DNA of 10,314 nucleotides from Bacillota bacterium (GTDB lineage: Bacteria > Bacillota_A > Clostridia > Peptostreptococcales > Anaerovoracaceae): positions 1 through 10,314 of the forward strand of contig JAFRWH010000087.1 of the NCBI GenBank assembly GCA_017438085.1. Direction: 5' to 3'. Of the stretch, positions 1 to 4,750 are shown piece by piece. The stretch's first letter is position 1; every line of letters starts with the position of its first letter. Below the pieces are notes generated by a model, which saw nothing but the letters and a program-made list of their open reading frames with translations, did no database searches and was not told the origin of the DNA. A program made the position numbers and the translations under genes.

Positions 1-1046
1 CTTCCGGGGGCAGAGCTTCCCTGCTGGCTGCTCTGCGGCTTTCTTCCGGTGAATTCCTTGGGCTTTCTGTCAGTGGGCTTGCCTGTACCGTCTTTGCTCT
101 GCTGAGCGTTTCTGCCCTGAGGCTTTGCGTCCTTCTTCTGGGTGTTCTTCTTGGGCTGTACGGGCTTTCTTTCGGGAGCAGGCTCGTCTGCTGCGCGTCT
201 GATTATCTTTACACCGATGCCGGGAGTGTAATTTACAGGATCAGCAGGCTTCTCTTCAGCCTTTTTCTGCTCGGGTTCGGCCTTTATGGGCTCTTCTGCA
301 GCTTCAGGTTTATCTTCAGATTTCTTCTGCTCGGGTTCAGCTTCCTTTTCTGGAGCCTTGTCTTCTTTCTTTGCAGGCTTCTCTGCCTTTTTAGCAGGCT
401 TTTCAGCTTTCTCTTCTGCTTTTTCTTCAGCAGCCTTCTTTGCCTTCTTCTCGGGCTTTGGTGCTTCGGGCTCTGCCTTGCTTATGATCTTCAGCTTCTG
501 ACCGGTCTCATATTCAAAGGGCTGTGCCTGGGGCTCGCTTTCCTGGGCAGGCTTTTCAGCTTCCTTTACGGGAGCCTTTTCGCTCTCCTGAACAGGAGCA
601 GGGCTCTCGGGAGCGCTTACTCTGATCTCTTCGGTCTCTGCAGGCTTTGCGGCTTCTTCAGGTTTAGCCTCTTCCTTCTGATTCTGAGCGACTTCGCTCT
701 TTCTGAGAGGAACAGCTCCCTGGGGCACTACTCTCTTGGGCATGGGCTTGCCGAAGGGGCTTGCCGGCCCTGAGGATGCAGAAGATGAAGATTTAGGCAT
801 GGGCTTTGCCGCAGGCGGAACTGCAGCCTGAGTCCTTGTCTGAGTCTGTGCTGGCTTGGTCTGAGCAGGCTGAGCGGGCTTTCTTGCCGCGGTCTGCGCT
901 TTTTTTGCTCTCTGCTTCTGGGCTTCGATTATTGCAATGTCAACAGCCTTGATCTCTACCTTGGAAGCATTTGCATCCTTCCCGCTGTCCTTGCGGGGCT
1001 GGGCTTTTACGATTTTTGTTTCAGTTTTCTTAGTGGTATCCGGCAT
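1..1046 (-). CDS. infB: Translation initiation factor IF-2, N-terminal part (partial)
   Basis: The frame is open from an ATG at 1046 to the window edge (348 codons plus two bases), so only the N-terminal extension of IF-2 is present; the GTPase domain that places initiator tRNA on the ribosome lies outside. What is visible is low-complexity sequence rich in Lys, Ala, Pro, Glu and Gln. Two 13-residue segments at about 179-191 and 273-285 share the pattern YxxGxx[L/V]KII[S/R][K/R]A, and a segment around residues 240-265 repeats with an exact 60-base period (AEPEQKK twice). I see no canonical IF2_N domain at the extreme N-terminus. The identification rests on position after nusA-ylxR and on this composition, which is usual for clostridial IF-2. 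The ATG overlaps the ylxR stop by one base (TAATG) and has an excellent Shine-Dalgarno site, implying translational coupling. Confidence 0.88.
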   Translation of the reverse strand, partial: MPDTTKKTETKIVKAQPRKDSGKDANASKVEIKAVDIAIIEAQKQRAKKAQTAARKPAQPAQTKPAQTQTRTQAAVPPAAKPMPKSSSSASSGPASPFGKPMPKRVVPQGAVPLRKSEVAQNQKEEAKPEEAAKPAETEEIRVSAPESPAPVQESEKAPVKEAEKPAQESEPQAQPFEYETGQKLKIISKAEPEAPKPEKKAKKAAEEKAEEKAEKPAKKAEKPAKKEDKAPEKEAEPEQKKSEDKPEAAEEPIKAEPEQKKAEEKPADPVNYTPGIGVKIIRRAADEPAPERKPVQPKKNTQKKDAKPQGRNAQQSKDGTGKPTDRKPKEFTGRKPQSSQQGSSAPG

Positions 1047-1339
1047 TATATCACCTCCGAATTATTGTTATCGTCTCTGTATTTTGCGATCTCTGTCTTG
1101 AGCTCTTCCAGCTCTTCGCGGCTTACGGATGTCCTGAGGCTTCTTGCAAATCCGTTCTTTTTAAAGGCCAGCTCGGCGCAGGCGGGGTCGCTGCATATAT
1201 AGGTTCCTCTTCCGCCGGCTTTGCCGCTTGGATCTATCCTCAGTTTTCCGTCTATGTACGCAATGCGCAGCATCTCCCTTTTGGGTCTGCTATCGCCGCA
1301 GCCCACGCATTTGCGCATAGGCACTTTTCTTTCTGTCAT
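1046..1339 (-). CDS. ylxR: YlxR family nucleic-acid-binding protein
   Basis: A 97-residue protein of the YlxR/DUF448 family. The family signature is clear: PMRKCVGCGDSRPKREMLRI at residues 7-26 and GGRGTYIC at 42-49. Cysteines at 11, 14, 49 and 54 form two pairs. The family is usually encoded between nusA and infB; members are described as RNA- or nucleoid-associated, and in Bacillus as affecting transcription, but the exact role here is inferred only from family membership. The basic N-terminal half and Glu/Lys-rich tail (74-90) fit a small nucleic-acid-binding protein. It starts five bases after the nusA stop and overlaps the infB start by one base, so it is an internal operon gene. The ylxQ gene (L7Ae-like) that commonly follows is absent. 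Confidence 0.93.
   Translation of the reverse strand: MTERKVPMRKCVGCGDSRPKREMLRIAYIDGKLRIDPSGKAGGRGTYICSDPACAELAFKKNGFARSLRTSVSREELEELKTEIAKYRDDNNNSEVI
1050..1058 (-). promoter_or_regulatory. infB ribosome binding site inside the end of ylxR
   Basis: The minus strand reads GGAGGTGAT seven bases after its GGAGG core from the infB ATG. All nine bases are complementary to the conserved 3' end of 16S rRNA. The site lies inside the last codons of ylxR, whose stop overlaps the infB start, so infB translation can be loaded strongly and can also be coupled to ylxR. It fixes the infB start at 1046. Confidence 0.85.
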
Positions 1340-1344
1340 ATAGA

Positions 1345-2622
1345 CTACAGCGCCTCCAGTATGGTCTCTATCATTGCCGCGTTGGTCGCATTGGGGTCGA
1401 TCTCGATTCCGTTGGCCTCGGCGAATTCTATGAGTTCAGCCTTCTTCATGCGCTTGATAGCGGAAACGCTGATGGTCTCTTCTGCTTCGGCATCAGCTTC
1501 CTCGAATCCACCCTCGCTTTCGGCAGGAGCAGAGCTCTCAAGGTACTCTATTATAGGATCGTCAGTATCGATGTCAGTATGTCCTTCGGGGAAGTACTGG
1601 CTGTGGCTCTTGATATCTATCTTCCAGCTGCAGAGTCTTGCCGCAAGCCTTACATTCTGACCGTCCTTGCCGATAGCCAGAGAAAGCTGATAGTCGGGAA
1701 CCACTACAGTTGCAGTTTTTGCATCCATATCCACCAGAACCATCTCGACCTTTGCGGGAGACAGAGCTGCGCATACCAGCTTGCCGGGATCCTCGCTCCA
1801 GTTGATGATGTCTATCTTCTCTCCGCCAAGTTCGTCCACAACGGCCTGAACTCTTGCGCCTCTGGTGCCTACGCAGCTTCCCACGGGATCCACATTCTCA
1901 TCATAGGTGCATACGGCGATCTTGCTTCTTGAGCCGGCTTCTCTGGAGATGCTCTTGATTTCCACGGTGCCTTCCTGGATCTCGGGGACCTCAAGCTCGA
2001 AAAGCCTCTTCACAAGTCCGGGGTGAGTCCTGGAAAGGAATACCTGGGGACCCTTATTGGCCTTTTTAACGTCCATGACGTAAAGCTTGATGCGGTCGTT
2101 AACTCTGTATCTTTCGCCGCGGATCTGCTCGTTCTGAGAGAGTATGCCCTCCGCTCTTCCGATGTTTACGAACACTGTGCCGTTGCTCACTCTCTGTATC
2201 ACGCCTGTCACCAGTTCGCCCTGGCGGCCTACATAATCGTTGTAGATCATTCCGCGTTCGGCTTCTCTTATGCGCTGCACCACTACCTGCTTTGCAGTCT
2301 GTGCGGCGATGCGGCCGAAGTCCTTGGGGGTTACCTGATACTCGATAACGTCTCCGATCTCGTATTCGGGGTCGATCTCCTGAGCTTCTTCAAGAGAAGC
2401 CTGGGAGAACGGATCTTCAACGACTTCAACCACGTCCCTTCTCATATATACGTTAATGTCTCCGGTGGTGCGGTCGATGTCTACTCTGACGTTCTGAGCG
2501 TTGCCGTAATTCTTTCTGTAAGCAACTACGAGAGCGGATTCGATAGCATCGATGAGCATATCCTTAGACATGTGTTTTTCTCTTTCCAAAGCATCGATAG
2601 CTTCAAGAAATTCCAGATTCAT
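1345..2622 (-). CDS. nusA: Transcription termination/antitermination protein NusA
   Basis: A 425-residue NusA that binds RNA polymerase and nascent RNA and modulates pausing, termination and antitermination. Domains in order: N-terminal polymerase-binding domain (about 1-125); S1 domain (about 134-198, beginning GELVTGVIQRVSNGTVFVNI); KH1 with GSCVGTRGAR at 248-257; KH2 with AIGKDGQNVRLAA at 316-328. After an acidic linker (about 346-385) there is an extra C-terminal module, about 386-425, containing MKKAELIEFAEANGIEI. Bacillus NusA is about 370 residues and ends near KH2, so this one carries roughly 55-80 extra residues. The start is supported by the minus-strand site AAGGAGGAG (2632-2640) about nine bases upstream. 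It follows rimP by 51 bases and precedes ylxR by five; it probably shares the rimP promoter and leader. Confidence 0.97.
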   Translation of the reverse strand: MNLEFLEAIDALEREKHMSKDMLIDAIESALVVAYRKNYGNAQNVRVDIDRTTGDINVYMRRDVVEVVEDPFSQASLEEAQEIDPEYEIGDVIEYQVTPKDFGRIAAQTAKQVVVQRIREAERGMIYNDYVGRQGELVTGVIQRVSNGTVFVNIGRAEGILSQNEQIRGERYRVNDRIKLYVMDVKKANKGPQVFLSRTHPGLVKRLFELEVPEIQEGTVEIKSISREAGSRSKIAVCTYDENVDPVGSCVGTRGARVQAVVDELGGEKIDIINWSEDPGKLVCAALSPAKVEMVLVDMDAKTATVVVPDYQLSLAIGKDGQNVRLAARLCSWKIDIKSHSQYFPEGHTDIDTDDPIIEYLESSAPAESEGGFEEADAEAEETISVSAIKRMKKAELIEFAEANGIEIDPNATNAAMIETILEAL

Positions 2623-2673
2623 TTTTTTGATCTCCTCCTTAGTCCGGCCTGCATATCCCCTGCTGCGCCGTTT

Positions 2674-3153
2674 CTAAAAAACTACTTTAAGATTAACCTT
2701 GGCAGCCTTTTCAAGCGGCAGGCTGAATTCGTTATCATTTTCATCTGCAATGGTGATGATCCCGTCCTTAAGTCCGATGAGCTTACCCTCAAGAAGCTTC
2801 TTTCCGTTTTCGGCCTTGTAGAGCTTTATCTCCACCTGTTCTCCCGCAAAGCGGTCGAAATCCTTCTGCGATATCAGCTGACGGTCAAGTCCGGGGGAGC
2901 TTACTATCAGATAATACTCCTGTTTGATAGGATCCTCTTCGTCCAGCTTCGCGCTCAGCCAGCGGCTGACGGTCTCGCAGTCATCGCTGCTCATATAGCC
3001 GTATCCGCCCTCTTCGAGCTTGTCTACATATACATTCAGGAACCAGCGTCCGCCTTCCTTGACGTATTCGCATCTTGAAAGCTCAAAGCCGGCTTCGGGG
3101 CCGTATTCGGCCATCCATTCACTGACAAGATCAGTTATCTTTTTCTTAGCCAT
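2674..3153 (-). CDS. rimP: Ribosome maturation factor RimP
   Basis: A 159-residue RimP, the factor that assists late maturation of the 30S subunit, and usually the first gene of the nusA operon. The family hallmark YYLIVSSPGLDRQL is at about residues 80-93, preceded by the N-terminal alpha/beta domain and followed by the SH3-like C-terminal domain with LEGKLIGLKDGIITI. The frame could be extended upstream to an ATG at 3243, but that codon lies within the -35 box of a strong promoter, so the added residues would not be transcribed; MAKKK at 3153 also aligns with the family start. The Shine-Dalgarno site before 3153 is weak (GGTAATGGA), which may matter for control together with the hairpin just upstream. 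Confidence 0.95.
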   Translation of the reverse strand: MAKKKITDLVSEWMAEYGPEAGFELSRCEYVKEGGRWFLNVYVDKLEEGGYGYMSSDDCETVSRWLSAKLDEEDPIKQEYYLIVSSPGLDRQLISQKDFDRFAGEQVEIKLYKAENGKKLLEGKLIGLKDGIITIADENDNEFSLPLEKAAKVNLKVVF

Positions 3154-3162
3154 TCCATTACC

Positions 3163-3193
3163 ATAAATAAAGAGTGGACCTCTCCGTCCACTC
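3163..3193 (-). terminator. Leader hairpin with U-rich run before rimP (putative attenuator)
   Basis: On the minus strand GAGTGGAC (3193-3186) pairs perfectly with GTCCACTC (3179-3172) across a six-base loop GGAGAG, and is followed at once by TTTATTTAT. It lies between the predicted transcription start (about 3208) and the rimP start (3153), so it is in the untranslated leader. An 8-bp GC-containing stem followed by a U-rich stretch resembles an intrinsic terminator. Terminator-like hairpins upstream of rimP/nusA operons are known from Firmicutes and are thought to allow autoregulation by NusA. The interrupted U run suggests partial rather than complete termination. It could instead be a processing or stability element. 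Confidence 0.6.
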
Positions 3194-3214
3194 CAGAAAT
3201 AACTTATCTTGTAT

Positions 3215-3243
3215 TTAATATCACAGTTTTGCCGTAATGTCAA
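3215..3243 (-). promoter_or_regulatory. Sigma-A-type promoter for rimP-nusA-ylxR-infB
   Basis: The minus strand reads TTGACA (3243-3238), a 17-base spacer (3237-3221), then TATTAA (3220-3215), with TG one base before the -10 (extended -10). The -35 is a perfect consensus match, the spacing is optimal and the -10 has only one mismatch region (TATTAA against TATAAT). The start site is predicted near 3208. It lies in the only sizeable intergenic gap of the window, directly before rimP, where the operon is expected to begin. An inverted repeat brackets the -35 box. Confidence 0.8.
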
Positions 3244-3252
3244 GGATTACGG
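3232..3252. repeat. 7-bp inverted repeat bracketing the -35 box
   Basis: CCGTAAT (3232-3238) and ATTACGG (3246-3252) are perfect inverted copies separated by seven bases, and most of the -35 hexamer lies in the spacer. The symmetric placement would suit an operator for a dimeric repressor. Alternatively, read on the plus strand the dyad is followed by GGCATTTTTG and could act as a weak terminator in that direction, although no plus-strand gene is present. The function is inference from position only. Confidence 0.35.
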
Positions 3253-3271
3253 GCATTTTTGTTGAAACACA

Positions 3272-3286
3272 CGGTTTCAGAAACCG
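3272..3286 (-). terminator. Short palindrome after the 102-residue protein gene (weak terminator candidate)
   Basis: CGGTTTC-A-GAAACCG is a perfect palindrome around one base, starting two bases beyond the stop codon of the upstream gene on the minus strand. It marks the boundary between the small-membrane-protein cassette and the rimP promoter. The sequence after it on the minus strand is TGTGTTTCAAC, only modestly T-rich, so intrinsic termination would be inefficient and some read-through into rimP is likely. Confidence 0.35.
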
Positions 3287-3288
3287 CC

Positions 3289-3597
3289 TCATCTTGGTAC
3301 CTGCCCCTTTTTTATCATCCGGTAGGAAAGCAGCACACATACTATGATGATAATGCTTGCAATTATTGCATTCCCGAGATTGCCAAGTGATGATGCCGTC
3401 TGCGGATCAGTATCAGCTGTGATTGCAGTTTCTGTTGCAGTTTCAGCAATCTCAACAATTACCGCATCATCTGCCGGAGGCAGGATAGGCGGAGGCGTTT
3501 CTCCCGGCAGCGGAAGAGGCGCTATGTCTGCAAATACAGCGACGCAGCTGAATGCAACGATCGTAATGATTATGATGATTTTCCTTGCGGTCTTCAT
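3289..3597 (-). CDS. Small secreted/single-pass membrane protein, Pro-rich (102 aa)
   Basis: I do not recognise a named family. The predicted architecture is a signal peptide (residues 1-23, ending VFA, with Asp24 first in the mature form), a Pro-rich segment DIAPLPLPGETPPP (24-37), an acidic Thr/Ala-rich stretch (43-68), one membrane helix (about 77-92) and a short basic tail (93-102). The mature N-terminus should therefore face outside and the tail inside. I place the start at the ATG at 3597, preceded by AAAGGTGG; a GTG nine bases further upstream overlaps that ribosome binding site and is unlikely. The start segment AGGTGGCAATCATGAA differs at two of 16 positions from that of the 91-residue paralogue. 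It is the last gene of the cassette. Confidence 0.75.
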   Translation of the reverse strand: MKTARKIIIIITIVAFSCVAVFADIAPLPLPGETPPPILPPADDAVIVEIAETATETAITADTDPQTASSLGNLGNAIIASIIIIVCVLLSYRMIKKGQVPR

Positions 3598-3645
3598 GAT
3601 TGCCACCTTTGCGGTTTAGCTGAGATGAACCGGTCACAGATAACT

Positions 3646-3972
3646 CTATAGCAGGTTCAGAGCTTCGAGCAGCACTCCCAGGCTGTAGGTAATGACGTTG
3701 GCAAGAAACACCTTAAAAAGCAGCAGCCTATCCGATTCGAAAGCATAGCGGTAGATAAGGTACTCAACTATCACTACAATGGCTTCGGGGATGAATATCC
3801 ACGGTCTGTAATACATCCAAGGCACAAAGCTCAGAAACATGTTGAGGCTCAGGTTAGTTACAACATTGCTCAGAGCTATTACAGACTGTTTATACTTTCC
3901 TCTATAGCCCAGAAGCCGGAAGTAGGCACACTCTGTTATAACCGTTAATAGACAGGCTTTGATATATGCCAT
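3646..3972 (-). CDS. Small multi-pass membrane protein, function unknown (108 aa)
   Basis: A very hydrophobic protein without a signal peptide. I see about three to four membrane segments: residues 4-20, about 28-52, about 57-76 and about 86-107. Polar features include LLGYRGKYKQ (20-29) and the PEAIVVIVEYLIYRYAF segment (62-78), where a membrane helix contains Glu63 and Glu70. Such an Asn/Glu-containing layout resembles uncharacterised small clostridial membrane proteins I recall, but I cannot assign a family with confidence. It begins six bases after the stop of the 91-residue gene and lies between two of the signal-peptide proteins, so it is probably co-translated with them and may be their membrane partner. 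The start lacks a strong Shine-Dalgarno site, consistent with coupling. Confidence 0.7.
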   Translation of the reverse strand: MAYIKACLLTVITECAYFRLLGYRGKYKQSVIALSNVVTNLSLNMFLSFVPWMYYRPWIFIPEAIVVIVEYLIYRYAFESDRLLLFKVFLANVITYSLGVLLEALNLL

Positions 3973-3978
3973 AATGAC

Positions 3979-4254
3979 TTAGAACTTGCCGCTCTTATTG
4001 CTGTAGTCTTTGAGATTTTTGGGTCTTGCCTGGGTCTTTGCTTTATCTTTGTTTTCGCTGCTGTCGGAAGATGCGCCTTTTTTGCCTCTTGCCTTGACGA
4101 TAATGAATGCGACAACTGCAGCCGCTCCGCCTGCTATCCAGCCGAGATATGATCTCTCGGGAGTATCGGGAACGGGAGCAGCATCTGCAAATGCAAACTG
4201 AGTAGATGCAAACAGCGCAGCAGCTGTGATTATAAGGGTCCTGATCTTCTTCAT
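3979..4254 (-). CDS. Small signal-peptide/single-pass protein with basic tail (91 aa)
   Basis: No recognised family. Residues 1-23 form a signal peptide (MKKIRTLIIT to AFA) with Asp24 as the first mature residue, followed by a short Pro-containing outside segment DAAPVPDTPERS (24-35), one membrane helix (about 37-53) and a long lysine/serine-rich cytosolic tail (54-91). The ATG at 4254 has an excellent AAGGAGG site; a start 30 bases upstream at 4284 would fall inside a tandem repeat and add residues before a perfect signal peptide, so I reject it. The signal peptide is clearly paralogous to that of the 72-residue protein (MKKIRTLIIT against MKKLRTTIIT), and the two genes share the 13-base start segment AGGCAGTCATGAA. 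Confidence 0.78.
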   Translation of the reverse strand: MKKIRTLIITAAALFASTQFAFADAAPVPDTPERSYLGWIAGGAAAVVAFIIVKARGKKGASSDSSENKDKAKTQARPKNLKDYSNKSGKF

Positions 4255-4269
4255 GACTGCCTCCTTGAG

Positions 4270-4326
4270 TTTATTTATCTTCACCCGGTTTATTTATCTT
4301 CACCCGGTTTATTAATCTTCGCCTTC
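4270..4326 (-). repeat. 19-bp tandem repeat (two exact copies plus one degenerate)
   Basis: The unit TTTATTTATCTTCACCCGG occurs exactly at 4270-4288 and 4289-4307. A third copy at 4308-4326 matches 14 of 19 positions and runs into the last codons and stop of the 72-residue gene. The array fills the gap before the ribosome binding site of the 91-residue gene. It looks like slippage duplication of a gene end; the spacing of 19 is not a multiple of three and no hairpin is evident. It may be variable in length between strains. Confidence 0.9.
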
Positions 4327-4530
4327 GTTATCTTCTGAATCTTTTTTGCTGCTGTTTATGAGCTTTGTCAGAAGTACCACTGCAAGTATAATGACCCCAA
4401 AACCAAGGCACATCATCATTATCATAAATCCGCCGAATCCGAAGGGGCCTCCTGCAATATCTGCGAACGCAATATGTGTTGACAAAAGAAGCATCAGCAA
4501 TGTGATGATCGTAGTTCTTAACTTTTTCAT
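4312..4530 (-). CDS. Small signal-peptide/single-pass protein with acidic tail (72 aa)
   Basis: No recognised family. Predicted signal peptide 1-23 (MKKLRTTIIT to AFA), mature protein from Asp24 with a Gly/Phe-rich segment DIAGGPFGFGG (24-34), a Met-rich membrane helix (about 35-54), then a short tail that turns strongly acidic (SKKDSEDNEGED, 61-72). The ATG at 4530 is preceded by AGAAAGG; an in-frame start at 4614 would lie inside the preceding gene and spoil the signal peptide. The acidic tail contrasts with the basic tails of the flanking 62- and 91-residue proteins. The gene starts 31 bases after the 62-residue gene ends. Confidence 0.77.
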   Translation of the reverse strand: MKKLRTTIITLLMLLLSTHIAFADIAGGPFGFGGFMIMMMCLGFGVIILAVVLLTKLINSSKKDSEDNEGED

Positions 4531-4561
4531 GACTGCCTTTCTGTGAAATATATTAATCTTG

Positions 4562-4750
4562 CTATCTGCTCTTTTTCTTTTTGATAAGTATCCTGATAAG
4601 AAAAACCGCTGCAATAGCTATTATTCCGAGGAACAGATAGGATCTTGAATGATCTACGGTTTCCTCCATGATGACTTCATCGGCGAAGACTGACTGCGCG
4701 GACAGAAGGAGCAATACGAGTACTGCAAATGATCTTCTTAAGCTTTTCAT
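4562..4750 (-). CDS. Small signal-peptide/single-pass protein with basic tail (62 aa)
   Basis: No recognised family. Residues 1-23 form a signal peptide (MKSLRRSF, leucine core, ending VFA), so the mature protein would be only 39 residues: an acidic outside segment DEVIMEETVDHSRS (24-37), one membrane helix (38-56) and a basic end KKKKSR (57-62). The ATG overlaps the stop codon of the transporter gene by four bases (ATGA), and AGAGGTGAG lies upstream, so its translation is tied to the transporter. This coupling suggests the two products act together, for example as a small subunit or regulator of the transporter, but that is inference. Confidence 0.77.
   Translation of the reverse strand: MKSLRRSFAVLVLLLLSAQSVFADEVIMEETVDHSRSYLFLGIIAIAAVFLIRILIKKKKSR

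Noticed and set aside
286..501. Small Ser/Phe/Ala-rich plus-strand frame
   Set aside because: It is the reverse complement of the Lys/Glu/Ala-rich IF-2 extension; Phe/Ser richness follows directly from the AAG/GAA codons opposite.
2023..3078. 351-codon plus-strand open frame opposite nusA and rimP
   Set aside because: It lies wholly antisense to two clearly identified genes, spans their junction, has no ribosome binding site or recognisable domain, and reflects codon bias of the real strand.
3154..3243. N-terminal extension of rimP from the ATG at 3243
   Set aside because: The codon sits in the -35 box and the extension crosses the promoter and leader hairpin; RimP family length and start favour 3153.
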